A DNA stretch of 64,000 nt from Coenobita brevimanus (GCA_032717465.1 CM064697.1:6019033-6083032); one strand, 5' to 3'; shown: positions 22,561 through 34,254, counted from the stretch's first letter. The notes: generated by a model not told the origin, from the letters alone. Translations and numbers: made by a program.

Positions 22561-23940
22561 AGCAGCTTGCAGGCCCGTACTTAATACTGACAGACGGGCA
22601 CTCAGGTAGCACCGGCACCCGGGGCTTACCCGGGGCTAGTCAGGTTACACCTGGAATTTAATACCGGGTAAAAAAAAAAAAATGATAGTCGAAAAGAAGT
22701 GGTGCAGTGAAAAGGGAAATCGATGCTAAGGAGAAAATTATGCATTTGTTTCATGGCTTCAAAAACGACAGAAAATTTAGATATTCCTGTTAGCAAAAGT
22801 TTCCCTCCAGATTTACACCCGTGGAGTAGTGAGGATTAGAACAGATGGCGGCAATTAATAGATAAAACTAACGAAACTGACAAGACGACGCCATAAAGTT
22901 GATAGATGCCGCCGAGTAAATCATCAGTTTTACTTTTATTACCACCGAAATATCTCTCCTCGAAACCCGGGGGGCCATTGGAAGGTCTATATATCTGGGC
23001 CACAACAAATTTCCCGGCGACAGAGACGGAGGGGGGCCTGCAGCGCTGCCAGTAATAACACCCCGTTGAATTACAGGTCCCGGCTCCCCCTCCTTCTGCT
23101 ACCGTCCCCGCCTGAGTGATGGTGATGATCGTCCGAGGTTGGGATGAAGAAGGGGGACAAAAAGGAGGCGAAGGGTCTATGTATATACACGAGAGAGCGG
23201 GGGAATGGCCAGAGGTGTGACGTCTTGGGTTCGCATAATGTGGAAGATTTGGATAGATAACTTGAGATAATGAGCGATTCTTGCCCGTTTATGGTGCTGG
23301 GATACAGAATTTGATCAAGTGTTTGCTCTTTCAGTTTGATATGCAGTAGGCTTTTCTACATACGTAAAACGAAATTAAGTGGGGCGTGAATGCTTTAGAA
23401 GTCTGCATTTTTGGTAGGATTCTTTGGGAATATTTATGCGATCGTCCGCTTGAAGTGTCAGTTGCCATTTTTATTTGCTGATACATATAAATGAAGTATC
23501 ATTAATCGGTGGCCAGACTCAACTTAATTACATTTTAATTGACTGTCAGATTTTCTAAAATATATACAGTCAGTATGTGGGCAACGTCAAATAACTCTCA
23601 TTCGTAGTAACTCCTGGTAATAAGATAATAAATAACATTAGTTTCCCCGGTATATAAAAATTCACATTCCTAACGCTTAGTGGAAGTTTAATATGTATAA
23701 TACGAAACTTGATTATTTCCTTTTCGTTCTTTCCCTGTCTTATCGTCATTTTTCAAAACTGTAGATTATTTTCCTTTTCTTTCCTCTGTTTCTTCTTCGT
23801 CGATTTGTCATTCTTCCAAACCACGACCTTCCTCCCCCTACTTTCTCCTCCGTCTCTTCCTTCTTCTCCCCACTGGACCCCAAATCCAAAAGCAAACCAC
23901 GTCAGGCTGAGAGGAAGGTGGATCGACACGTGATGTTTGG
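22561..23940. other. Mixed region with a candidate conserved stretch
   Basis: 22820-23110 is non-repetitive with CCGCCGAGTAAATCATCAG, CCACCGAAATATCTCTCC, CGGGGGGCCATTGGAAGG and TATATCTGGGCCACAACA, clearly different from the surrounding low-complexity sequence. It could be a conserved regulatory element. 23700-23900 is T+C-rich. No supported gene. Confidence 0.35.
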
Positions 23941-24115
23941 GGAAGCCTGGTGGAATCCCGACAATGCCCCAGAAATGCGATGTACTCTATGTCAGGGGAA
24001 GAGAGGCGGTGTGGAGAGGTAGATCAGGGAAGGAGAGAGAGAAGGGAGACCTGTGAGAAAGCGAACAAAAGAGGCTTGGGAAAGAGGTGTGTGAGAGAAG
24101 CGAATGATGGTTTGG

Positions 24116-24118
<3 letters not shown>

Positions 24119-24171
<53 letters not shown>
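24119..24171. repeat. (GA)26 microsatellite
   Basis: Perfect GA run of about 53 bp within a purine-rich block that continues to 25115. Long homopurine tracts of this kind can adopt triplex structures. Confidence 0.97.
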
Positions 24172-24174
<3 letters not shown>

Positions 24175-24339
24175 GTTTAAAGAAGAAAAATAGTTAGAGA
24201 GGTAGATCAGGGAGCAAAGAAAGTGGGGAGTGTGGAAAGAGGGAAGAGGAGGAGGCAGAGGAAAGGGAGAAGTGGTAAAGGGAGTGAAAAAGTGAATTTT
24301 AAGAGGGAAAAGGGGAAACTGGAAGAAGTTACAAAGGGA

Positions 24340-25115
24340 AAAGGAGACTTTATGAAGAAAGAAAGAGGTGGAGGGAAGGGTAAAAGTAGTCATAGAAGGG
24401 AGGGAGTGAAGTTTAGCAAGGTAGGGAGAGCGAGGAAAAAATGGAAGCTTCATTAAAGGGAGAATGACGCTAAGAGGAGGAACGAAGAGGAAGAAGCAGA
24501 GGGGGAAGATGAAGTATATACTGTAAGGAGAGAGAGAAGTGAAGTGTGGGAGGGAAGATAGGAAAAAGGAGAAAGTTTAATGGGAAAGTTGACGCTAAGG
24601 GGAGGGAAGGAGAGGAAGAAGCCGAGGAAAGAGGTAAAATGACTTAAGAGAAGAGGAAGTAAAGTTTGGGAGGGGAGAGAGGAAAAAGGAGAAAGCATGA
24701 GGAGAAAGTAGACGCGACAGAGAGGGAAGAAGAGAAGAAGCGGAGGGAGGAAATGGACGAAGTAGCTAAGAAAAGGAGGTGAAGTTTTGGATGGGAAATA
24801 AGAAAAAGGAGGAAGCATAAAGGGTGAGTAGACGCTAAGAGTTGAGTAGGAGAGGAAGAAGCTTAGGGAAGAAAGGGATGAAGTAAGTAGGGAAAGGAAG
24901 AAGTGAAGTTTGGTAGGGAAGAGAGGAAGAAGGAAACGTAATGGGAGGGAAGGAAAAGAAAAAAACAGAAAGGAAGGGTGAAACGGCTAAGGAGAGGAGG
25001 AATTGAAGTTTAAGAGGGGAGAGAGGAAGGAGGAGGAAGTGAAGTTTGGGAGGAGGTAGAGGAAGGAGGAGAAAGTGAAGTCTGTGAGGGAAGAGAGGAA
25101 GGAGAAGTAAGCACA
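24340..25115. repeat. About 120-bp purine-rich tandem repeat
   Basis: The sequence around GACGCTAAG recurs near 24465, 24590, 24710 (as GACGCGACA) and 24830, giving spacings of 125, 120 and 120 bp. Each is followed by GAGAGGAAGAAGC and then by GAAGTTTGGGAGGGAAGAGAGG. Later copies (24900-25115) are shortened. The minus-strand Ser/Phe/Pro/Leu-rich frames show the same periodicity, as expected for a tandem array and not for a protein family. Confidence 0.75.
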
Positions 25116-26000
25116 AGTTCAGAGAGTATACACCAAGGGGAGAAGTATGTCCAGTCCCAGAAGTCGTGCGGTACAGCTGAATAACCGGAGCTGACTGGGA
25201 TGTGACGCGCATACCCCGTGCCGTCACAGCAATTTTGGAGAGTGCCGGAGCCAGTGTGTAAAATTCATGGTGGCAGTCTTGGCGGCGGTCAGAGGTGCCG
25301 GGCGAGGCGTGCTGACGGTGGCACAAATGGTCACCTCGTCTACCTGACCACCTCCAACGGGGATAAGAAAAATAAAGTAGAAGAAAAATGTAATCCTCCA
25401 GCCCTCATTATGGCGGCTGTGTGGATAGAAAAATCAATGGCATTATAGGAGAAAAGATTTATTTGATTTTCTAGCGCTTACATCAGAAAAAAAGGGACAA
25501 AATGGTCATTTGCACACAATTCATAGCTGCGTATTACGGTGAATGCGAATAACGAATTCGTATGCAGAACCGCAAAACAATTTTACAGTGTAATTTTCTT
25601 GGAAAGATTTATGAAGGCTCTGGAGTGGTAATGCGTATGAGATTACGAGGTCCGAAAGTGCAGTAATGGCTTCATCGGAGACCGAAATTACGTCAGTATT
25701 TTATGCAAGATCGCTCCATCTCCGGCAGCCATGTGGCAACTAACACTTATTCTCAATATAGGAACATCATGCGAAAGTGTGGCTGAGCACATTACAGTTT
25801 CCAATAAGTAAAAGTTAATGGAAATCCGTTAGAAGGTATTAAAGGTTGCAAGAAAGATTCGTACTTAAAGGAACAGAGTAAGGGAGGTAAAAAAGAGGAA
25901 ATAAAAGTAGGCCCATCGTAAGAAGTTATTGCAGCGGCCAGACGGTGATGTTAAGGAGTCAAGGGAGTCACAACATAAGTCTTGAGAGGAGAACGGACCT
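25116..26000. other. Mixed non-coding region with candidate regulatory sequence
   Basis: 25480-25800 is non-repetitive, with AATAACGAATTCG, GAACCGCAAAAC (Runx-like ACCGCA core) and GAAATTACGTCAG. Nothing here translates into a recognisable protein. Functional status cannot be judged from one sequence. Confidence 0.35.
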
Positions 26001-26880
26001 CTGATGTCTGGGAGGAGTGTTGGGGTGAAGAGGCAGGGTGAACAGTATAGTGATCGGGGAGGAGGAGGGGACGGTAAGAAACTGGAGGATAGGAGTAGAA
26101 TAGAAGCTGGATGACGTTAATATGCTGAGAGGAGATTGTGAGTATGAGTGCCGAGATAGAGGACTGAGAGGGAATGAGAGGGAGGTGAGAAACAGGAGGA
26201 GGTTGGAGGTTGGATAAGGTTATTGGTGACCAAAGATGAATGTGAGTGATGGGTCTCTGAGTTGGAAGATGGCAAGAGAGGAAGTATGAGTAGTCAGGAG
26301 GCCCAGGATGAATGAAAAGGTGATTGCTGTAAAGGGAAGGAATGGATGAGCTTTAGGAGATGATGGCAGAAGAATGTGTCGGTGATGAGTGAGTTGTGAG
26401 ATGGTGAGGTGTGGAATGTGAGTAGTTAAGAGGCCTAGACTGGATGAATGGGTGGTACGGGGAAGAAGAGCGTGGGGATGAATGAGGAATGAGGGTGAAG
26501 AGTGAGATAGGATATTGTTAAGGAGTCGAGTAAGTAGTTAGGAGTGTCTAGACTGGATGAGAAGGTAGTAAGGTGAGGGTGAAGGTTAGTTGTAAAATAT
26601 TTAGAGGATGTAATGGGGGTGGGAAACAATTGGTGGGTTGAAGTGTATGGAGGCTGGAGAATGGATGTTATGTTGAAAGGTGAATAAGAATCATTCAGAA
26701 AGAGGGTGCGAAAGGTTAAAAAGGCAAAAACAAAAACGGAAGGGTAGTATAAGAAGTACAAAAGAGCAGGGGTAGATGATACATAATACAGAACTTGAAT
26801 CAGGGGAGGTAATTGTGGTGTGGCGGGGAAGGTGAGGGGAAGGGACTGAAAGAGAGAATGTTTGACCCCCGTCACTTCCG
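26001..26880. repeat. Purine-rich block with about 110-130-bp degenerate repeats
   Basis: ATGAGTAGTCAGGAGGCCCA (about 26287), GTGAGTAGTTAAGAGGCCTA (about 26419) and AAGTAGTTAGGAGTGTCTAG (about 26531), each followed by a GGATGA sequence, mark three diverged units about 132 and 112 bp apart. The minus-strand frames (Ser/Leu/Pro/Thr-rich) follow from composition. Confidence 0.55.
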
Positions 26881-27290
26881 ATGACAATTTTTGTTAAATC
26901 TTTGCGATAGCGAGACAATATTCGATTTTAGGGAAGTCTTGTGCAGCGAAGTACTTAGAGATGTATTTATGTAGCCTCTCCAGTTCGAAAAAGCCATTCT
27001 GAGGTGAATAGTGTGACTGTAACCAGAAGAAAATACAGTACCTGATTGGAGTGAACTAGGTTAAGAAGGATGTTTGATGGAAACAGCGAGAGATGTCCAG
27101 GGAGGGACTGGCGTAGTATGAATGAGAAAATTGTTGATGTGGAGAAACTGTGAAATTTTATATGATGGTAAGGTTACAAGGTGGGCGAAGGGCAGCAAGG
27201 ATTGTTTGAGAATGGATGAGGAATGGATTGGATATGAAATTGAGTATGAGGGTCATCACAGAGTTAAGTGAAGGAGTTTTGAACTGTGTG

Positions 27291-27440
27291 CTTGGGAAGG
27301 AATGTGGGAGAGAGCGGAGGGGATTATGAATATGTGGGATATCAAAATCCGTAATTGGTAGGAAAAAATAAAAGTTGGGGCGTGCTTGGGAAAGAATGTG
27401 GGAATGAGAGGCGAGGATTATTAATATGTAGGAAAACAAA
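27291..27440. repeat. 94-bp tandem duplication, partial second copy
   Basis: CTTGGGAAGGAATGTGGG at 27291 and CTTGGGAAAGAATGTGGG at 27385 begin two copies. Both continue through GAG-GCG-GGATTAT-AATATGT sequence with modest divergence. Confidence 0.75.
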
Positions 27441-27631
27441 CTACCATCATGAATAGAAAAAAAAAAAAAAAGAGGTAGGAAAGCGAATATTAAACTGTGT
27501 TGTTAAAAATAGAACCATGATGAGCGTAAAAGGATAACCAGGCAAGAACAGAAATAGGATTATATTACAGTACAATGAAAAACTCCGGCAAAAGAACGAG
27601 ACATAGATGTATTGCTTATATTTTTTATCTT

Positions 27632-27780
27632 TCACAGCTGGTTAGTAACTCTTGTCACATACCACAATGCTCATCTCAAGGGTATATTCTTAAGCTTTAA
27701 AAAATGCGGAGATATATTTGTCACAGCTGGTTAGTCACTCTTGTCACATACTACAATACGCCTCTCAAGGGTATGCTCTC
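27632..27780. repeat. 89-bp tandem duplication, partial second copy
   Basis: TCACAGCTGGTTAGTAACTC at 27632 and TCACAGCTGGTTAGTCACTC at 27721, each followed by TTGTCACATAC-ACAAT and CTCAAGGGTAT. A related CTCAAGGGTAT segment occurs near 19459, so the unit may belong to a dispersed element. Confidence 0.8.
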
Positions 27781-28499
27781 TGGGGGGAAAAACGAGATGC
27801 GTAGATAGCCCTAGCCAAAGAATATTGCCATTTGGTTAGCACAGCAGCAGCAGCCCGAGAACCACGCCATCTCAGCAGCCCCATGCCAGCTGAGGGGGAA
27901 TGAATTGACAGTATGCTTATGAGATGAGTCTGGGCTAGGCTTAAGGGATAAAGAATTGTTTTGGGGCTCATGGACTGATTTGACTTAGGAATGAGTTAGA
28001 ACGTGGAGTTGGGCGAGTCAGGGCTAAGGCTTATTTATTGAACAGTGGGATGATTTACTGATAAGTTTGTGAAATAATAACTCCTTGGCCTTACTATTTT
28101 TTTTTTTCCAACTATTGCTGGGCGGTTTTATGCAACGCGAGAAGTATCTTTGGACTAAAGGAGTTTTGAATTGAAGTTCGCTTTTTCAGTTCGATGGCGA
28201 TTTTTTTTTTATTCCTGCTAATGTCACGCGATCAATTCAGTTTACGGGGAAATACACGCTGTTGTAAAATATGCATGGAATTGAAGATTTGGCGGCGAGG
28301 TTAACTAAAAGGCAGAGAAATATGTCTAGCTTTTATAATACACTGGAATCTTATTGAAGCTACGATAGAATATTGGTGTGTGAAAAAAAAAAAAAAAAAT
28401 GTTCTGCACAGTGTCAGTAGGCCTAGTACAAGCCTGCCTCCATCTTGTATCAGGGTGAGGGGACAGTGTGACAGGACGAGATAGGATCGCCAGCACTTT
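27781..28499. other. Mixed non-coding region
   Basis: Includes an A17 run near 28384-28400 and T runs near 28099 and 28201. The sequence 28170-28330 is unique with GATGGCGA, TCACGCGATCAATTCAG and GATTTGGCGGCGAGG words. No gene recognised. Confidence 0.4.
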
Positions 28500-29121
28500 A
28501 TACCCGCTGTCTGTCAACCGCCCCCCCCCCTCCCATCTCCTCCCCTCCCCTCCCCTCACCTTCGCTCCCCACACACCACTGTCAGTCACCCCCTTCCATC
28601 CCCACACATCAATGTCAGTCACCAATTTCCCTCCCCTCACATCACTCAGTCACTCATTCCTCTTTGCTCCCCTCCTGCCCCTTCCCCACACACCACTTTC
28701 CAGCCACTCCCTCCCTTCCCCAAACACCACTTTCAGTCACTCCCTCTCCTCTTTCTCTCCCCAAACACTATGGTGCGTTAACTCCTTCTCCCCCTTTTCC
28801 TCTCCGTGCCCCACCACCACTGTCAGTTACCTCCCTTCCCCGTCCCCTTCCATCCCTTTACCATCCACCACTGACCATCACCCCAGCATCCCCTCCCCTC
28901 CCTCTCCCACTCTTTGTCACCTACTTCCCTCCTGCCGTCTTCACACATCACTTTCTCACTCCTCACACTCCCTCCCCACACATCACTGTCCATCACTTCA
29001 CTATTTACAGTACCCTCTCTTCTTCACATATAACCTATTTTCCCATTCCCACTTCCGAGCACCAATCGTACTCTCACACCCACTTTTGCTTATCTTTCCC
29101 TCACCTTCGCTGTAATTCCCC
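28500..29121. repeat. Pyrimidine block with degenerate CACACATCACTGTCAGTCAC units
   Basis: Variants of ACACCACTGTCAGTCAC recur near 28571, 28605, 28637, 28690 and 28727, then more loosely to 29000, separated by CCCTTCCCTC-like spacers. This is a degenerate minisatellite of roughly 35-50-bp unit. It gives Pro/Ser/His/Thr-rich frames in two phases. Confidence 0.65.
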
Positions 29122-29290
29122 CTTCCCTCACCACCATTCCTTTTCCTCCCTCCCTCACCACCATTCCTTTTCCTCCCTCCCTCACCACCATTCCTTTTCC
29201 TCCCTCCCTCACCACCATTCTTTTTCCTCCCTCCCTCTCCACCATTCCTCCTCCTTCTCCCTCCTTCACCATTCCTCTTCCTCCCCCATC
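29122..29290. repeat. 27-bp tandem repeat, about six copies
   Basis: CACCACCATTCCTTTTCC begins units at 29129, 29156, 29183 and 29210 with exact 27-bp spacing, followed by shorter variants to about 29290. The frame is preserved (27 is a multiple of three), producing an HHHSFSSLP peptide repeat on + and a MVVREGGKG repeat on -. Both are artefacts of the DNA repeat. Confidence 0.93.
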
Positions 29291-29539
29291 ACCATTCTTC
29301 GTCTTATCCCTCCCTTATTCCATTCCTCCTCCTCCCACTTGTACCTCCACTCTTTTGCTACAAACTCCACCTTCTCTACCCCTCTCACCCTCATCTCTGC
29401 TCGTTTCTCTCGCCCTCACCTCCTCTGTCGGTCGCGCCATTGTCCCTTCTGTTACGTTCTCACAGCTGTGTCACTTCAGTATCTCATTCCCAGCCATTAT
29501 CTGTCTTCCTCTTTACACCAGCAGCTAAAAATGGAGTAG

Positions 29540-30649
29540 TTTATTGGGAGTAAGATAGACCAGACATGTCCATTCTAAGTAACTTCTTTGTATGTCTCTC
29601 GGTTGTGAATAGATTTACGTTCTTGTAGTTTCTACTGACTTAAGCAGCTGAAGGTCAAGGAGTGTTGATATACTATACGTTTAATGCAAGTACCACGAAT
29701 CTCGTTGGTGCATTTGTACTCAGGGTTTATTATGATCGTTTTTACTTTCGTATCTTAAGCTTCATACAGTAGAATTAAAAAGCTTCCCCTGTTGCTGCCA
29801 AGACGTAACGGCAAGGCATCTCAACATGAATGATAGTGCAGTTCATTTATATGTATTATGTTCTTCAACCATGAGAGTGAACATTAGGATTTAACTGAGA
29901 AATATTTACACGTACTTCCTCATTCTTAATTATTTTTAATTTAAATTTGATATTTTTTATCCCCAACTTCACTGAAAATAAATGGTAAGGAAATTGTTCA
30001 ACAATGCTTTTGATGACAGCAGTCATACTGATGCCTGTTTAAGTTCTCTACTGAATCTAGATGCGCCAACCCTGGAGTAACACCCAAGACATATGTATAA
30101 TATATAAGCAATGTATATATACTGTAGAGTTAGTGATTTATAATATTAAAGTAAGCCTCTTATGCCCTTCGAAGCTGGTGACTATTAATGATCGGTCTTA
30201 GACAGCCACGCTTACTGTCACGGGCAATGAAATAATGAAAATAGCCACGGAAAAATGTTTGAATGTGGCGAAACTCAGTCACTTATTCCTGATATCCTGG
30301 AAGAGAATAATAGTGGATTAGGTCTAGAAACTAGGATGCAGCCACAAGAAACAGGGAATGAATTGTATGATAAAACGGTCTAGTAGTTAATATCAAGATA
30401 AAAAAAGCTGAAGAAATTCCTTGCCAGCGTGTGTGTGTGGGGAGTGGGAGTGGCAGGTACGGTAGTCAAAGGTTATTATATAAATTACACAAGCATTCCG
30501 AGACATAAACAATGGCTTTGATTATATCCGCAGTAATGACTCGAGCAATGCTGGTACATTAGGGCACGTCAGATATGACTGATGTCTTTATCTGCAGCTC
30601 TTGTTACTATCATTATTTAATAAACAACAACCCCCTCCTCTTCCACCGC
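29540..30649. other. Mixed AT-rich non-coding region
   Basis: About 1.1 kb of unique sequence between the pyrimidine block and the SINE cluster. No open frame of interest, tRNA or element recognised. Confidence 0.5.
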
Positions 30650-30920
30650 CGCGGTGGCTGAGCACATAACATCGCTGACAGCAAAGCTGTAGGTCTCTTA
30701 GAGCCAGGGTTGGAATTTGGTGTGGACAACTGGCGTCACTCGCCACGAGTGTCCATCCATCCTTTGTGGGTTGGTCGTAAAGTGAGTACATAGGCTAACA
30801 CCAAAAGAAGGTAACTCTGGTAACTTGAGCGATGCAGTGGCCCTGTGTTCCAGGATAGTGGGTGATACCCCCACAGGCTCTAAAGCCTAAGTAATGGAGA
30901 CAGCACCATGGCAAAGCGCC
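30650..30920 (+). mobile_element. tRNA-derived SINE-like element, degraded
   Basis: CGGTGGCTGAGCAC (30652) resembles a tRNA 5' end with an A box, and GGGTTGGAATTTGG (30707) resembles a decayed B box (GGTTCGAATCC). The body continues with sequence that is neither low complexity nor coding. The 3' end is not clear and was set at about 30920. Small frames across it are therefore not genes. Confidence 0.5.
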
Positions 30921-31202
30921 TCATGACGTCTGCTCCCGATTTGTGTGGACTGACTTGCTTCTCCAGTGGTGCCTCTTTTTTCACCATTACTCTTCATCAC
31001 CACACCACACTGCCGGATCAGATTACCGCCATTTGAAGAGAATAGCATCCATTGTAAGCTCTATTTGAAATTGTTGTGAAATATTATCAGACAGTATTAT
31101 TTTAGACTGTGGTAGGTGGGGGCGCTCACCATCCACTCACTCGATGTAGTGCAGCTCTCGGGTGTCTGCCCTTTCCTCTCTTCCATCCTTCTTTCCTTCC
31201 AT

Positions 31203-31330
31203 CCTCTTCTGTCTTTCTTTCCTTCATTCTTTCCTTGTCCTTCTGCCTGCGGGTAACTTTACACTCCCTCTTCTGTCTTTCTTTCCTTCATTCTTTCCTT
31301 TTCCTTTTGCCTGTGGGTGACTCTACACTG
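31203..31330. repeat. 64-bp tandem duplication
   Basis: CCTCTTCTGTCTTTCTTTCC starts copies at 31203 and 31267. Both run through CATTCTTTCCTT and TGCCTG-GGGT before an ACACT. The copies differ at only a few positions, so the duplication is fairly recent. Confidence 0.9.
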
Positions 31331-31341
31331 AGTGGCAAGCC

Positions 31342-31372
31342 AAATGGTTTCCTGTACACCAGGAAACCATTT
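31342..31372. other. Perfect 13-bp hairpin
   Basis: AAATGGTTTCCTG (31342-31354), loop TACAC, then CAGGAAACCATTT (31360-31372), an exact inverted repeat. A direct repeat AAGCCAAAT occurs at 31337-31345 and 31395-31403, bracketing it and overlapping the left arm. Too short for a miRNA precursor. It may be a foldback element or a relic of an insertion, next to a SINE at 31405. Confidence 0.9.
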
Positions 31373-31404
31373 ACTACGCTGGGTGGTAACCATAAAGCCA
31401 AATT

Positions 31405-31629
31405 TGGGCACCTGGTGGTTTAGTGGGTAATCATTGCACTCCAGTCGGATTGTGCCAGTGAAGGTTTATATCCAAGGGGTGGTTGGGGTTTATTGCTCAT
31501 GTAATGCCGCTCAGGGATGAGTGAGGCTGGTCACTCTCATCTTAAATGTCGAGACCAACTGCCTAGCCCCGGGCTCCTACTCTCCTCATGGGGTAATGTG
31601 GGATTGGATGATGGATGGATGGATGGATT
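31405..31629 (+). mobile_element. tRNA-derived SINE with (GGAT)n tail
   Basis: The A box TGGTTTAGTGG (31416-31426) fits the consensus TRGYNNARNNG exactly. The B box GGTTTATATCC (31463-31473) is a decayed GGTTCGANTCC. After a body of about 125 bp the element ends in a (GGAT)n-like tail at about 31603-31629, a common SINE ending. Transcription by RNA polymerase III is inferred from family knowledge. No coding capacity. Confidence 0.75.
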
Positions 31630-34254
31630 ATTTTAGATTATGTACATGCAGTACGGTATGCACAAAACGAAAATCAAGGGTAAGAGATGTTCAGTGGAAC
31701 GTGTTTTGAGCACCCCTCAGAATATAATTTTAAAATATTATGTATGTCAGTTGTTGTTGCATTAATTTGCCAAGCAGAACTGTCTCTCTCTCGTAATTGA
31801 AGAAGAAGAAAGAAAAATGAATTGTCATATGACCTTTTACATATAGAGTACGGTATCCAAAACTTTCCCTCCCCCCTCCCGCACCCCCCCCCCTTTTTTT
31901 TTTTAAGAGCACAAGGGACAGAACCCCACGTTCTCTTTTGCGACACTTGTCCAGCCCTCCACGCTATTTTCTGCCATAACCCATCCGCATAATCCGTGAT
32001 CATACCTGGAAAATTACCCCGCCAACTTTAAAACGGATCACTTTTCCTACAGGGCTGCCGGGAGTCTCCCCCCTCCCTCCCCCCAAAAAAAATGACGGAA
32101 CGATGGATTAGACTTGAGACGAAGGAGGGGAGCGACTGATAACTTTAGAGCAAATTGGTAAAAATGGGAAATGGGTTATAGATTTATTGAGGAACTTAAA
32201 CTGAACACTCAGTATGGAAATTTAATCATGACCGTAATGTTTGAGGGTTTGTGTATATCAAGCAGAGAGCGTTACTGGAGGAAGTCTGGGTGTTTGCTGA
32301 CTGAAAGTGTGAAGCTTTCTAGTCCATATTTTTGGTTTTACGCAGAGAGAGAGAGAGAGAGAGAGAGAATGTGCGTGTCCATAATTATGATACCAGACTC
32401 AGTACACTCTTACCGTATGTAGGCCACCCGTATCCCTTGACTTTATGGATGTTCTTAATAGATTTGTTCTTATGTTTTCTTTATTATCCCATGATAAATG
32501 TGTTCTTTTCATTAGATCGCAATGGTATTTTTTTTTTTTTTTTTTTTTTTTGTCGCCAGATTCCTAATACCTGTTGTTATTGAATTTTGTTTTAGAAGCC
32601 AGTTACATTATAGATATTTATATTGAATAATTTAATGGTTCGTCTTCTATATATTGATTTTACATAAACTAAGTAAATAGTAAGACTTTAGTCCTACCTG
32701 CCGTCTTCAACCTCGTAGTATTCTTGGAGTTCACGCCATCACCTCAGAGGGAGCCAACACGCAGACGGTAATAAAACCACGAGCAGGGTACTTACCGCCT
32801 CCCCCGCTCGTGTTAACAAGGGCACCACCGGCCGGAAACACACATACCTGTTGAGAGGGAAAGGACATGTTAGTCACACCTAGTAGAGCCGCCGTACTTG
32901 AAGGGGAAATGGTCACACTAACGAACCCCAAACCCGGCCATGGATAAGAATGGGGTTAAGGGGAAAATAAGGAATTACAGACCGTCGGGGAAGTGAAAAG
33001 AACGCCCATGTTAAGTCTGTGGATATTGCTGAACTTTGGGAGAGAGGACTTGTAAATGAATAAGCGTATGTGAGGATACATTTAAACAGTACGAAGTAAC
33101 TCTTTGTGTTAGCATTCATTTCCTGTAGTTAATGAACTTCTATAAATGCCAACATAGTGAAGGTGAGAGATGGGTGCCGAATGGCAAACCCAATTTTCAG
33201 AGATAGGAAAAAATCTTCAGTAATTATTTACTGATATTCCAATGGGAAATGTTCTGAGATGACATGTCCCTTCTGAATAACCCACCAGCAGATATGAGTA
33301 CCACTTATTTGCCGGTATAAGAAAACGGTGCGCACTGATCTAGGTTACCCGTTGCGGTAAAACATCCTAAGAGATTTTCTTGGCTGATGTGTCTCGGTGA
33401 GTTGAATGTAAATGCTTATATCAAGTCTCATCTGATGGGTCGGGACTTAGTCGTAGAAGTTAGAGTTAGTATTTGTGTAATCCGTGATGAATGCACATCG
33501 TCATTGATTGGTAACCAAATATCAGGCATTTTAATACAGTATAATCAGCAATACGTCTGTAATACTGATCAGTGACAAAAAACACAGGTCACCATGCGCA
33601 GCCCTTTAACAGCCTCACAAGTTACGTTCCTCCAAATGCCTGGTAAAAACTTTCAGAGGTATTAAAAAGTTTGCCTCCGCACTGCCTGGAGTGAGAGAAA
33701 ATATTTCCAGCAAGGTAGGAAGTTGTGGTCGGACCCAAAGTCGGCGACACAAATTGGAGCCTTGCTGTTTCCGCTTCAGATGTAAATATTGTCAAATTTG
33801 TTCCCTTTGAAGAAAATTTGCTGAACAAGACAAGGTTGCTTGTTGAGTTTACGATATTCTTGCACTTTAAGTCGCTGACCTCTGAAGCTACGTTAAAACC
33901 TATGTGATATTATATTCATGGTACCCTTTAGTGTTGGGTGGCAACCGTATTTCGTTAATTGTGTATATTTTCATTATTTGAGTGTTAATGCGAGTATTAT
34001 TAGAGAGGAGGGTTGTGAAGTGAATCAACATATATCGACAATATAGTCGTTGTCATACGTTAGGAATCATGTAGCTTGCGCAAAAAAAGAAAAAAATCTT
34101 TTATTCCTCCCATTGCTAATAACTTTCTTTGTATCATGTCACTTGCATAAACATGGTCATTGCTTAACATAATCCACCAAGCATTAAATATGCAGTTTAT
34201 GAAGGGTGATAAAGTAAAAAATAACAACATCCCTTTGGATTTTACTCGATTCGA
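31630..34254. other. Mixed non-coding region
   Basis: Mostly unique sequence, with C and T runs at 31867-31904, (AG)13 at about 32344-32369, and T24 at 32528-32551. 33600-33910 has overlapping short open frames on both strands (33622-33828 minus, 33725-33907 plus) of mixed composition. Neither resembles a known protein. No gene supported. Confidence 0.5.
32528..32551. repeat. T24 homopolymer
   Basis: Uninterrupted T run. It could be the reversed poly-A tail of a minus-strand retroelement, but no recognisable element body follows. Confidence 0.95.

Noticed and set aside
28468..29539. Pro/Ser/His-rich proteins of 215 and 291 residues
   Set aside because: Two overlapping frames in different phases share the same composition and follow 27-bp and longer DNA repeats, so they are not genes.
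30588..30791. 67-residue protein on the minus strand
   Set aside because: It lies across a SINE-like element and has no recognisable domain.
31342..31372. miRNA precursor
   Set aside because: A 13-bp stem is too short and shows no extended pairing beyond it.
31405..31475. Functional tRNA gene
   Set aside because: The A box is good but the B box is decayed, and a SINE body with a GGAT tail follows.
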